Assembly: GCF_009905375.1 (NCBI RefSeq)
Contig: NC_133652.1
Span: forward strand, 117,727,471 to 117,791,470
Length of the DNA: 64,000 nt
Source: Apium graveolens
Lineage: Eukaryota; Streptophyta; Magnoliopsida; Apiales; Apiaceae
Direction: 5' to 3'
Shown in pieces: positions 21,201 to 32,952 of the stretch. The notes beneath the pieces were generated by a model. It was not told the origin of the DNA. It did not search any database and saw nothing but the letters and a program-made list of their open reading frames with translations. A program made the position numbers and the translations under genes. Numbering within the stretch: the first letter of the stretch is position 1; each line of letters starts with the position of its first letter.

Positions 21201-21675
21201 ATAAAAATATCCCGTTTGTCGAAAATACGAGTTTTATCGATTTACCGAAACAAATAATGTATCGAAAATGTTGTGCCGGGACCCGCGCAGGACAAACCGT
21301 ACGCCGGATCGAAAAATTCGAAACATGGAAAATGCTCGGAATATTGCAATTAGGTTAGGAAGGAGTTCTCGGAAGAGTTTTGAGTTATAAAAACGTAAAA
21401 ACGGGTGACGTCGGTTGGTTCCCGATTGTATAAAATAGTGTTTAAATACTCGAAAAAAGATTTTATAAAATCCATATAATTCCTATAAAATCATAAATCA
21501 ACATAAAAATAATTAGGAAGATATGACAATTATCTATATTTTATTTTGGACATATAAAAATTAAAATACTCAAATAATATTATTTTTAAATATCCAAACA
21601 CATTTAACACTTAACAAATAATTCACAGAATAGATACTAAACACATATAATAATTATTTATTAGCAAAATAATTA
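18255..21675 (-). repeat. 5' LTR of chromovirus C, outer 23 bases missing
   Basis: Starts TGTGGGGCCCTCC and follows the other LTR to TTAGCAAAATAATTA at 21661-21675. The other copy continues for 23 more bases to TTACA at 12377; here the sequence changes abruptly to LTR of B. The outer end has been lost in a deletion that also removed 168 bp of B. Confidence 0.92.
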
Positions 21676-23463
21676 AACTGGATACAAAAACTAGCATGCT
21701 CTGTAAAACAATATCATCAGTAGTGTGCTGTGTATAAATATCAGAGTTTAATTCTAGCATGTTATCTTCATTTCCAAATCCACTGTATAAATCACTTGTT
21801 ACATTACGGAACCGCAAAACCCAAATCAGATACTTAGTGGATATGTGAAGATAGTTGATCAGGCTATCATTACCGGACAGCTCCCACTGCCATCCTATAT
21901 ACCTGTTCCGGAAATCAGAGAATAGCTAGGTCTCTGACCTGTTGGACTAATCGGTTTTATAGTACGCGCAACCAAATTAGCCTCTTACGCCACCTCAATA
22001 GGCCTACTCTGGCCCCAAGGTATCCCATATCTGACCATTTTATCCAGTTTCCAAAACACTTGTACCTATCTCATTTTCAAAATCATTTATTTAACCAGCA
22101 CACATATAAAATCCATTTCGCAAATTATTTCATTCGATATAGGTACCTTTCGAAGTTACTTCTCCCCAAAACAATTTAAAAACAGTGATTTATAACTACA
22201 GGGGATACGTAACTTAAAACGTTTATGTTCCATTACGAGAATAAAATATTTAGTTATTCATACGTACTGAACCATAAAAGAATGGTCAGGGGTACTTGCC
22301 TAGCAGAGCTTTACGACTATCTATGACTGATTTTGATAGACCTGAACGTTCGGGCCCTCATGGAAAAATGACTGTCTCACTAGAAGACATCCCTGTTTCG
22401 CAGCAATCTATCTCAAGATAGCATTCAAGACTTTCAGGATTTTTCACTTGGAAACCTCGAGGCACTTGCCAACTGATCACTAGACTATCTTAGTTCGACA
22501 TCAATTCTTGAGTCTTTTGACTAGAACCGGAAAACGGAAACCACGGCGGCACCGGGAAGAACAGGAAAAAACAGGCGGCGTAACAGGAGAGAAAGAGAAA
22601 CGAACGGAGGGGAGAGAGAAACAGAGGAAAGAGGCGAGAGATTGTGAGGAGGAGAGGTAATAATCGAGAGACACAACCGAGACAAAAGGAAAATTGATAT
22701 TTTCCCCAAACAAACAACTGCTCCACCTCCTGCCTCACCAACACACGGCACGTGTCCAATTTTATTGGATACATGTCGTTTTATTGTTTCGTTTTAACTG
22801 CTTGCAAGCCTCGCACGCTATTTTAATCCATTTTAATGGTATAATCCTCTAATAAACATTAATCAAAACCATACCAAAATTAATCTTAAAATTCCATAAA
22901 TATCCCGAAACTGTTAAAACATAAATTTCGTAATTTTAAAATAATTTCTGAAACGCAATTTATACCCGTTTTTATCAATTAAACGAATCGACGAGCGGGT
23001 GAAATTAATCCCTAAAATTACCAAAATAATTTTAAAATTCTTGGAATATTCCAAACTTAAATAAATATGAGTTCCATAATTTTTGAAGAATTCGGGAATT
23101 AAATACAGATTTTCCAAATAAATGAAATCAGAAAATCATACAGAGCTAAATAATTAATGAAATATTGATTTCTAAATTTTATAAAATCCCAAAAATAATT
23201 ATTGAGATTATAAAGTCATAAAAACAATTTTAGAGATAATCCACATATTTACACAAATAAACTTGTATTAAATCCACCTTTAAAAGTGAAAATAATTCAA
23301 TACAAATCCACAATTAATTACGAGGACAATTCCAGTACATCAAAATCACACATACACAATAATAAAACAACACATAGCTGACAGAAGCTATACATATATT
23401 TTGCTTATATAATAATTTCATACTTACGTATTTAAATAATACAGAAATACACGAGTCGTTATA
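21674..23463 (-). repeat. Left LTR of element B, second segment (after insertion C)
   Basis: Matches 37650-39436 closely, ending CGAGTCGTTATA like the right LTR. Contains a purine-rich plus-strand stretch (22520-22700) that opens long minus-strand frames in three phases (22490-22774); this is composition, not coding. A polypurine tract follows directly. Confidence 0.92.
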
Positions 23464-23478
23464 TCCTTCCCCACTTAT
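23464..23478 (-). other. Polypurine tract of element B
   Basis: Minus-strand AAGTGGGGAAGGA lies against the LTR edge, as in element C. Confidence 0.8.
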
Positions 23479-25647
23479 AAAGATTTTGTCCTCAGAATCT
23501 GATCTTACTATACATGAGGATATTTGTCAAGCATATCTGACTCTAACTCTCAAGTAAACTTTTCGACTCAAGGATTATTAAACGCATATTCGTTAGGGAC
23601 ATTGACTCATTTTATAGAACTCGCTCTTAACGATCTAGAATTTGGATCAATCATTCCACGCGGAATAAATTTGGATAAGAGCCCATTGGCTCCTAATCAA
23701 TAACTTGGTCCGAATCAGATACATATCACCTTAATATTGATACGCAAGACACATTATATATATGTACTGCCACTGCAGCAGCCACGCCAACTCATGGGCA
23801 GCTTTACTAATATTTATCAATACCTTGAATAATTCACTATATTGAGGACTCAACGTGTCCCTTCTATTCAAACTTAACCAATCTCTTCCAAGGTAAAACT
23901 TTTGCCTATACCCTGATCCTTATTCTATATATTCATATCCTTTCGAGGCAAATCTGTTTTCTTTCTTTGTCTATCCCGAGTTGTTTCAACTCTTTTTCCA
24001 AATCAACCTCACTACGTCCTTGGTGTACTACATTAATTCAAGACCTAACCGCATTTCTATTCTTACTTTCTCTAAATAGTATGGGAAACCACTCTTATGT
24101 CCATATAAGGCTTCGTAAGGTAGCATTCCCTACTAGCATGATAATTGTTAGCATATGAAAACTTAGTCAATGGTAGGTGATTACCTCAGTTTCCTTTTAA
24201 ATTCCAAAATATATACTCTTAATATAACTTATATTGTCTGAATCGTCTTTTCACTTTTACCATTTGTCTGGGGATGGTAAGTGGTACTCATATTTCACTC
24301 AATCCCCAAACATTCCTGGAACTTCATCCAAACCTCAAGTAAATCATCGGGTCTCAATCAGTCGCAATAAGAACAGGGACTCCATGCGTTGTCACAATTT
24401 CATTCAAATACAACTCCGTTGGCTTATCCAATGGTACCTTTCATTAATTGGGAGGAAACATGTAGACTTCGTCGACTTATCATCAATTTCCCAAATGTTC
24501 TCTGTAATGTCTTGGTACGCCCGCCTAGAAATTTGGGCTTCTCTTTATATTTTTCTCTTCAGCTTAGTCACATTGAAATTCATGCTCAAGCGGAAAAAAA
24601 ATCCAAACATACCTCTACTGTCCTTTTTGGGCGCAACTTTCCTTTTCATTTAAACTATCCAATTCTTGATTCATAACTTCTTCTTAGCCCTTCTTGATTC
24701 CTCCCATTCCTTCTGACTGAAAAGTGATCTCATACAATTACTCCATATTACCTCCAGGTACTTGAATCTTCAATTTCTAACTTCTTCCATTCTTCCGCTA
24801 ATTCTTCAATAATCTTAATAATATTCAAAAAAAAATTCTACTCAAGACATCTATCCCTAAATGGACCTTTCTTGGTTGGTAGTCACTTAAACAACCATGG
24901 CTCATAATCAATTTTGATCAAATTCTCATACTTTTGAAGCTTAGTATACAATTGCTACTTTTCAACCCTTCGCAGACCTTTCTTTGGGTGTTCAACTTGG
25001 CCTTCCTTAGCCCTTAGATGGGCGAGGATGTTATCAATAAATACAATGGACTTTTCCAAGTACTCCTTATACACCATGTTCTTTAAATCTTTATAGACGA
25101 CTCATATACTTGTCACTCCACATGATATCACCCACCTTACAACGCTCATAACTCATCCTAATCACAATTCTTGACATGCCCTCATGCTGTATCTTAAGTC
25201 AATCCTGTAGAAATCACATATTCCTTAAATTAGGTCACATAAGTAACCAATCCTTTACAGAGGTTACCTATTCTTATTTATCATTTCGTTAAATTCCCAA
25301 TAATCAGTATACAATCTCATAATTTTCATTCCTCTTTCTAGCAACATCACTGGTTATTTCGTTCCACTGCCTTTTAGAGACTCCAGGGTATTTATTTATT
25401 ACTCCAACTTTCTCTTCTTTGTATATTTGCACATGGTGGATCTACCTTATATTCTTAGCTTATTACTACTTTCCCAACATAATTAGAAGAATTTCTTATG
25501 TTGCTTCTGCATTCAGCAACTTACCTTACTATTAGCTTCTGTACACTTTACACTTCACTTCTTCTAAAAACCACTCCTTACCTTACTACAGGACAACCAA
25601 CTCGATCCAAAAATCGCATCAAACTCTTCTAGCTCGAAGGGTGTCAG
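23479..25647 (-). pseudogene. Decayed pol (protease to integrase) of element B
   Basis: No frame is open for long, but minus-strand fragments in shifting frames are clear: integrase pieces near 24230-24430 (LNEIVTTHGVPVLIATD and a SEKTIQT block), RT pieces near 25020-25095 (KEYLEKSIVFIDNIL, where the second Asp of the active site reads Asn), and a C-terminal stretch near 23500-23600 resembling the chromodomain region of C. The right edge lies in the protease region, where element D has inserted. The left edge abuts the polypurine tract. This is the oldest coding remnant in the cluster. Confidence 0.8.
25643..25647. repeat. Target site duplication of element D (left copy, GTCAG)
   Basis: GTCAG directly before the LTR at 25648, repeated directly after the LTR at 34487-34491. 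Confidence 0.93.
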
Positions 25648-27180
25648 TGTTAGTGTAGGTACCCTAGAGGCAATACATTATTCTTTTATAGTCTTTATGT
25701 CAGTTGATCATTCAATTAATGTATTTATTATGACCTTAATTACTGCGATATTTTGTTAGCATAATAAATGTCCTTAGAATCATGATACAAATTGTATAGT
25801 TTAAGTACATGACTTGAACTTGAGATTATATAATATATCATATTCTTAAAGGTCCCTAGTCGAGTATTATTATATAGGACAATAATAATACATAGATAGA
25901 CTAGTATGTTGTTTGAAAAGATAACCACATCTCATTGGTTATAAGTATGGGGATACTAAAGTCAATACATAGGTACATGTGAGAGTACATGGTACTGGAC
26001 AGACCCACAGTGAGATTCTTCATGTTTAATAAAGTCATAAGAAAGACTCACAGTGATAATGGTGTAGCGATCCTTTGACTTGAAATCATTATATTTCTAT
26101 ACGAGGATTAATATACTTTGACTACATTAAAAGTTACTTTTGATCGGGTGATGATAAAAGTGGACATCGGGTATATCATGAATCGTATGGGAAATATGAA
26201 TGATGGAATAAGGATTTAACCCTCCTATAATTAGGAGAGATATTATTGGCCTCTTGATTGAGTGAGATTATAAAAGCATGGCCATGCTCAAATAATGATT
26301 TGTCTCGATAATCTCCTCATGGATCAAGTAAACCCGGATTAAATGTTGAAGAGGATGACTAAATACATGCCTCGAATTTAATCTATAATATGTATGGTTA
26401 AAGGGATTATATTACACAAAAAACATTAATCACGAAAGGTTTTATCTAATCATGATTTAATTATTGTTTAATTGGGTAACAATGATGTATTACTAGATAC
26501 CGCTCATTATTTATAATTTTATTAGAGAATAAAATTATTGCCAATTAAATAATAGCCTATAGGGTCGCACAAATAGAGCACTTAATGGAATAGTTAATTT
26601 AAATTATGGATTTAAATTAATTGATGATTATTTGAATTTTATTATAATTAAGTAAGACTTAATTGAGATAATATAAATTCGAATTAAAAGGAATGTTTTT
26701 GTCCATAATAATTAAGTATGACTTAGTTATTAATTAAATAATAGAAATTCGTTTTTATTATTTAATCCAATACCTACTAGGGTTGGGCTTTGCTGTTATG
26801 GGCCTTTTTAATCAGCCATTATAAATACATAATGATAGGTTAAAGAGGCTTGTACGTTTTTGAGAAAATCCTAGCAGCAAAGAGAGGCAGGGGCAATTCA
26901 GATCGTCAAGAAGGAGGCTAGTACATCCATTCCGTAGTCAAGTTCGTGAGACGCTCTTGAAGGTGCTCGTGTGGATACCATAGAGATGTTTCTCCGAGAG
27001 GTAGACACAAAGCGTGATAGCTAGGATCTCCGTTGAGTTCGTGAAAGTTAAGCTCTTGAAAGGTATGATTCGTTATCTCCATAATCTGCCCATAATTATA
27101 CATGGATCCTGTTTTTGGGTTTCGAAATTTTTATTTTATTTACGTTTATCAGCTGCGTTTTATGCCTTCGAAACCCAACA
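25648..27180 (+). repeat. 5' LTR of copia element D
   Basis: Begins TGTTAGTGTAGG and ends GAAACCCAACA (TG...CA). 1533 bp. No gene inside. Confidence 0.94.
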
Positions 27181-27181
27181 A

Positions 27182-27193
27182 TGGCATCAGAGC
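27182..27193 (+). other. Primer-binding site of element D (initiator tRNA-Met-like)
   Basis: TGGCATCAGAGC one base after the LTR; one change from TGGTATCAGAGC. Confidence 0.85.
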
Positions 27194-27257
27194 TACGTGT
27201 ATAAGGGGCTGATTTGGTTACGTATTTACCGTATTTTTACAAATATGCATGTGTGAT

Positions 27258-27317
27258 GAGTCTGCCATGATAACAGTTATGTTATATGAGTCTGCCATGA
27301 TAACAGTTATGTTATAT
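27258..27317 (+). repeat. 30-bp tandem duplication in leader of element D
   Basis: A 30-base unit starting GAGTCTGCCATGATAACAG stands twice, without a spacer and without mismatch. Confidence 0.92.
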
Positions 27318-27404
27318 GAATGATATGATGAATCTGTTAATGATCTATTTGATGATACTAGTAAGTTTAAGATCTGCCATAACTCATATGTATGCGATCT
27401 CTTA

Positions 27405-27520
27405 AGATATGTATACTGATACATGTTTTTGGTAACTGGGATATGGATCGTGTGTATACTGATACATGCTTCTGGAATAGTATTCTGATACATGTTTTGC
27501 TAGTATTCTGATACTTGATT
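27405..27520 (+). repeat. Short dispersed repeat TATNCTGATACATG in leader of element D
   Basis: Four copies: near 27411, 27453, 27480 and 27504 (the last ends CTTG). Confidence 0.75.
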
Positions 27521-28979
27521 TTGCAAAAATTTCCGCGTGCTTAGGGTTTCGTTTTTAATTTGTGCTTATGACATATGCTTTACTTATTTATTATTCTTGA
27601 TTGGATCATGATAAGTGATAAATAGTATGTCATCTTTATATGATCTATCATGTTCTTTAATGGTTACTTGAGCATGGTGCATAGTTATGGCCTTAAGACC
27701 TTAGTTGTAATGGTTTATTCTTTTGGTTTGTAATAAATACGACTTGCATGTCGTTTTCTATTTGTAGTTGTTTTATCTCGAATGTAACTCGAGTTCTTTT
27801 GTAAGTTCATTAGTATAATTCTTAATGTAACATCCAAGAAGGACAAGGGAAAGAGGAGGCATCCTATGGAGGCCAAGGAGACAATGAAAGCAATAGAGAA
27901 GACATATGTAATAGTTATTTTTACACCATAGACTGACCTTGATCTTTTCATTAGCCTGAAAAGATCACATAGGATTGGGCCATAACTATTGCACGTTTAC
28001 TTTACGCACTTTTCATATGATGTATAAATACTATGTGTAGAGTAGAAAATGCATGTTTTAATTAGATTAATGATGCATGTATGTATTAGATACATCACCC
28101 ATGCCATGCCTTTAAACAAGATAAAATCTGTAACGACTCAAGATTTAAAATTAACAAACGATCATGAGATTCTCGTGTTTATGAAACACGGAATAAAATA
28201 TGAATTTTCTTTATTTCTGACATGGGGCGATTTTGTCAACAACGGGTTCATAGAACTTGTAAGGCTGTGGGTTTTAAGCGAGACTGATGTGACTCCTCCA
28301 CTACCTGGAAATCAAACCACTGACGAGTATTGATTTGAAGTATTTTATTCAAGGAAAAATTGGGAATCTCTTTATGATGGGATCATGATCGTTCTAAATT
28401 AAAAATCCCTAAGTAAAAATATTAAGTTTTAATCAGATGCTTTCCAATGAATGAACACTAATTAAATCCTATATCGATAAGGGGAAGGGCTGTCAGTGGC
28501 AGGGGACTCCTATCTATCATGGTGAAATGCGACGAATATAAACAGTTATATTCGGACGTTGTATCATTGGGTCTAACTTAACTGAGTCATCATAATAAGG
28601 TGAATATAAACGGTTATATTCAACTATTATGAACTTAGAAGCATAGAGTTTGGTTAAAAATCTATTAGATAGATAAGATCAATTGTTGTTCACCAAATTA
28701 TCCAAGAATTATATATGATATAATTGACAACCGTTGTCTACCTAAATAATCATGTTTTAAGGATACCAGTGGTTGACTTAGAACATGACAAAATATGGAT
28801 CTTGGCTCACTAGAAAGATTTATGGGATATACTTTCCGAATTAATAGTTAGGGCTATTAATTTGATAAAAAAAATAGTGGGAGATATATTATGAATATAT
28901 CATAATCATATGAACATAAAATTTTAACTCAGACAATCTAATGTTTATTTTGCACTTTTATTATTGTAGATACTGAGTA

Positions 28980-30263
28980 ATGGCAAACAACACAAACACA
29001 CTATCCGTACGTTCAGTCCTTGAGAAGGACAAGCTGACAGGAGGAAACAACTTCCTAGACTGGCAGAGGAATTTGAGGATTGTCCTCAGGCAGGAGCGCA
29101 AGCTTCATGTCATTGATATTCCTCCTCCAGGCCCCCTTCCTGAGGGTGCTACTGCTGATGAACGAGCAGCACGCACAAGGGATGAGAATGATGCAAATGA
29201 TGTTGCATGTCTTATGTTGGCAACTATGAGTGCTGAGCTTCAAAGACAGCATGTGCATATGGATGCATATACTATCAATGAGCACTTGCAAAGCATGTTT
29301 TCAAGCCAAACTCGTCAAGAAAGGTTCAACACGAGTAAGTCACTTTTTAATTGCAAACAAGGGGCGAGTGAACCAGTTGGCCCACATGTTCTGAAGATGA
29401 TTGGTTACATTGAGTACCTTGAAACTTTGGGTTTCCCGATTGGTCCGGAAACTAGTATTGACCTAATCATGAATTCTTTGAACAACAAATTCACTCAGTT
29501 TGTTGTGAACTACAATATGAATGAATTTGATAAAACACCTACTGAATTGTTGCATATGTTGAGAACATATGAGACCAACATGAAGACAGTTGAACCTGCT
29601 CTCATACTGATGGTGGGAAATAAAGGTAAGGCCAAAGGGAAGGGCAAATGGAAGGGTAAGAAGAAGATTGGATCTGATTCTACACCCAAGCCAAAGTCAG
29701 ATCCCAAACAGGCTTTAAAGCCTAAAGGTGGTGTGGCCAAGGGTGAATGTCACTACTGTAAGAAAGATGGTCACTGGAAGAGAAACTGTCCAATTTACTT
29801 GGAGGATCTGAAGAAAAAGAAAGCAGTTCAGATTTTTGGATCAGGTATTTATGTTATAGAAGTCAATTTGTCTATTTCTACATCTTGGGTATTTGATACT
29901 AGATGTGCTTCTCACATTTGTATAAATGTGCAGGGCCTGCAGAGAAGTAGAACTTTGGCTAAGGGAGAAGTGGACCTAAGAGTAGGCAATGGAGCAAAAG
30001 TTGCTGCTTTAGCTATAGGGACTTATTATTTATCTATGCCCTCTGGGCTTGTTTTAGAACTAGAAGACTATTTTTACGTGCCTGCGATTCGCAGAAACAT
30101 TATTTCTGTTTCTTGTTTGGACAAGAAAGGTTTTTCGTTTACAATAAAGAACAACAATTGCTCTTTTGCTTTGAATGATTTAACCTATGGTGTTGCACGT
30201 TTATTTAATGGTTTATATGTTCTTGATTTAGATAACCCTGTCTGTAATATAGAAAACAAATGA
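28980..30263 (+). pseudogene. Gag and altered protease (element D)
   Basis: Open from ATG at 28980 (MANNTNTLSV) to TGA at 30261. The gag domain has the conserved NFLDWQRNLRIVL and a Lys-rich linker, then a CCHC knuckle (CHYCKKDGHWKRNC) near residue 260. The protease follows, with the active site reading FDTRCASH at residues 305-312; the family has D-T/S-G, so the glycine at 29901-29903 is replaced by arginine (AGA). The end of this frame (LYVLDLD) is the start of the GAG-pre-integrase region. The TGA stands where translation would otherwise run directly into integrase. Confidence 0.9.
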
Positions 30264-30617
30264 CTTAAAATGAATGACTCAAATCAAACATACCTCTGGC
30301 ATTGTCGTCTAGGCCACATAAATGAGAAACGCATATCCAAATTACATAAGGATGGATACTTGGATAAGTTTGATTTTGAATCATACCAAGAATGCGAATC
30401 TTGTTTGCTTGGTAAGATGACTAAATCCCCTTTCACTGGTAAGGGTCAAAGGGCCACTAAACGTCTGGAGCTAATACATAGTGATGTATGTGGCCCAATG
30501 CGTGTAATGGCTAGAGGAGGCTACTACTACTTCATAACATTTACTGATGATTTTAGTAGATATGGATATGTATATCTTATGAAGAACAAATCCGATTCTT
30601 TTGAAAAATTTAAATAA
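30264..30617 (+). pseudogene. GAG-pre-integrase zinc finger and start of integrase (element D)
   Basis: In frame with gag after the TGA at 30261. Shows WHCRLGHINEKRI and CESCLLGKMTKSPF (H-H-C-C finger) and the first integrase aspartate in HSDVCGPM, then TFTDDFSRYGYVY. Ends at TAA (30615) inside integrase; the following codons remain in frame. Confidence 0.9.
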
Positions 30618-31454
30618 TACAAGGTTGAAGTAGAGAAGCAAATTGGCGGAGATGCAAGTATTAAGATCTTACGATCCGATCGTGGGGGTGAATACTTAAG
30701 CACCGAATTTAGAGAGTATTTGAAAGAGTGTGGTATTGTATCACAACTCACTCCGCCAGGAACACCTCAATGGAATGAAGTTTCAGAGAGGAGAAATCAC
30801 ACCTTGTTGGACATAATGCGATCGATGATGAGTCATGCAGATCTTCCAATTAGTTTCTGGGGTTACGCTCTAGAAACAGCGGCGTTCACACTTAACCGTG
30901 TTCCTACTAAGAAGGTTCAAAAGACTCCATATGAGATATGGAAGGAGAAACGGTCAGGCATAAACTTTATAAAAATTTGGGGATGTAAGGCGTTTGTGAA
31001 ACGTCAAGAATCTGACAAGCTTGGACCTAAATCTGAAGAGTGCATTTTTGTAGGATACCCTAATGAAACAAAGGCGTATTATTTTTATAGTCCTTCTGAG
31101 CAGAAAGTGTTTATTGCTCGAGATGTTGTCTTCATGGAAAGAGATTTTGTTTCTAAAAGAAACAGTGGGAGAACTATAGATCTCGATAAAGATCGAGAAC
31201 CGCAAAATAGCATTGAACCTGAAGTGGAACAAGAGCAGAATAATGATAATGCTCAACAAACACAGGTTGTTCATAGATCTGGTAGATTTCGCCATGAGCC
31301 AGAGAGATATGGATTTCTCATGACTCAGTGTGGTGATTTGATGCTCATAGATGAAAATGAGCCTCTCACATACCAAGATGCTATGAACAGTCCAGACTCT
31401 AAGAGATGGCTTGAAGCCATGAAATCCGAGATAGATTCCATGTATGAAAACTAA
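30618..31454 (+). pseudogene. Integrase remainder and linker to RT (element D)
   Basis: In frame after the TAA at 30615: LRSDRGGEYLS with the second catalytic Asp, and SERRN with the catalytic Glu. The neighbouring block reads QWNEVSE where the family has a glycine before VSE. The GKR-type C-terminal region (KLGPKSEECIFVGYP) follows and an acidic, Gln-rich linker. Ends TAA at 31452 just before the RT block VWTLVD. Confidence 0.9.
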
Positions 31455-32402
31455 GTATGGACTTTGGTTGATCCACTTGAAGGGGTAAAACCCATAGGGT
31501 GCAAATGGGTTTTTAAGAAGAAAAAGGGCATGGATGGAAATGTTCAGACCTATAAAGCTAGGCTGGTTGTAAAAGGTTTCAAACAAATTCATGGTATTGA
31601 CTATGATGAAACTTTCTCACCAGTGGCTATGGTCAAGTCTATAAGGATTTTACTTGCCATTGCAGCATTCCATGATTATGAAATCTGGCAAATGGATGTC
31701 AAAACAGCCTTCCTTAATGGAAGCCTTGAAGAGGATGTGTACATGACACAACCTGAGGGTTTTGTCGATCCAAGGAATGCTGGCAAGGTATGTAAATTGC
31801 GTCGATCCATTTATGGATTGAAGCAATCCTCTAGGAGATGGAATATCCATTTTAATGAAATAGTCACAGAGTATGGCTTTGTTCAAAATGAAGATGAACC
31901 GTGTGTTTACAAGAAGGTTAGTGGGAGCTATGTGGCATTCATAGTACTATATGTTGATGATATACTACTAATGGGGAATGACATACCTTCTCTAAAGGTT
32001 GTTAAGACTTGGTTAGGGAGCAATTTCTCCATTAAAGACTTAGGAGAGGCATCCTACATTCTAGGAATGAGGATCTATAGAGAAAGATCTAGAAGGATGA
32101 TCGGTCTAAGTCAGAGCACATACATTGATAAGGTTTTGCATCGTTTTGGAATGCAAAATGCAAAAAGGGGATATGTCCCCGTGTCTCAAGGGATAACGAT
32201 CTCTAAGGACCAGTGTCCGAAATCATTGGATGAGAAGGACCACATGAATAAAGTTCCATATGCTTCAGCAATTGGATCTATCATGTATGCAATGGTATGT
32301 ACTCGCCCAGATGTCTCGTATGCTTTGAGCATGAGGAGCAGATACCAGCCTAATTCGGGTGAAGGTCACTGGACGCAGTTAAGAATATTCTTAAGTACCT
32401 AA
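31455..32402 (+). pseudogene. Reverse transcriptase (element D)
   Basis: In frame after TAA 31452: GCKWVFKKKKG, YKARLVVKGF, DYDETFSPVA, WQMDVKTAFLNG, GLKQSSRRWN, the active site LYVDDILLMGND and the block SIGSIMYAMVCTRPD. Near 32373 one base is missing compared with the continuing RNase H frame (HWT then a shift), giving a false tail and stop at 32400. All visible RT motifs are otherwise intact. Confidence 0.92.
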
Positions 32403-32938
32403 AAAGAACTAAAGATTCATTCTTGGTGTATGGAGGAGAAGAGAAACTCGTTGTAAAAGGTTACACCGATGTAAGTTTCCAAACAGACAGAGATGATACT
32501 GTATCACAGTCTGGTTTTGTGTTTTGTCTAAACAGAGGTGCTGTAAGCTGGAAGAGTTCAAAGCAAGAAACAGTAGCTGATTCTGCAATGGAGGCTGAGT
32601 ACATTGCGGCTTGTGAAGCAGCTAAGGAGGCCATTTGGATTCGAAAGTTCATTTCTGATTTGGGAGTGGTTCCATCGATCGCAGATCCCATTGATCTATA
32701 CTGCGATAATAATGGAGCCATTGCACAGGATAAAGAACCTAGATCACACTCCCGGGCTAAACATATACTCAGGAGATTTCACCTTATTCGAGAGATTAAT
32801 GAAAGGGGTGATATACACATATGTAAAGTGCACACAAATGATAACATTGCAGACCCACTGACCAAAGGCTTGTCGCAGCAGAAGCACGATGGTCACACTA
32901 GTTCCATGGGTATTAGATATATGGGTGATTGGCTCTAG
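32380..32938 (+). pseudogene. RNase H (element D)
   Basis: Shifted by one base relative to RT. KGYTDVSFQTDRDD (Asp), SAMEAEYIAACEA (Glu) and LYCDNNGAI (Asp) are the three acidic residues, then HSRAKHILRRFHLIRE and NIADPLTKGL, the usual end of copia pol. TAG at 32936 lies 14 bases before the 3' LTR, so pol reaches the polypurine tract. Confidence 0.92.
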
Positions 32939-32941
32939 TGC

Positions 32942-32952
32942 AAGTGGGAGAT
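32942..32952 (+). other. Polypurine tract of element D
   Basis: AAGTGGGAGAT directly before the 3' LTR. Confidence 0.88.

Larger units (their letters stand above)
8958..21675 (-). mobile_element. Ty3/gypsy chromovirus C (Tekay/Del-like), nested in LTR of B
   Basis: Full-length layout on the minus strand: 5' LTR 18255-21675, primer-binding site, leader with a separate reading frame, gag, protease, RT, RNase H, integrase, chromodomain, polypurine tract and 3' LTR 8958-12377. The gypsy order (integrase last) and a chromodomain after integrase place it among chromoviruses; Tekay/Del is suggested by the very long LTRs and the wording of the chromodomain. The LTRs are about 3.42 kb each and similar by eye (a few percent different). 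Gag-pol is one frame in principle but is interrupted by eight in-frame stops and one 8-bp duplication, so this copy is dead. Confidence 0.93.
27181..28979 (+). other. Long leader of element D
   Basis: 1.8 kb between primer-binding site and gag ATG. It holds two short repeats (27258-27317 and 27405-27520) and frames below 95 codons without domains, for example 28049-28333. A packaging signal would be expected here but cannot be recognised by eye. Confidence 0.6.

Noticed and set aside
22490..22774. Three overlapping minus-strand frames of 70-94 codons in the LTR of B, repeated at 38464-38733
   Set aside because: They come from a purine-rich plus strand (Ser/Phe/Leu-rich in every phase) and are present twice only because LTRs are duplicated.
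24234..24676. Plus-strand frames of 95-139 codons
   Set aside because: They are antisense to the decayed integrase of element B.
30954..31592. Minus-strand frame of 212 codons
   Set aside because: Antisense to the integrase-RT of element D, which has clear domains on the plus strand.
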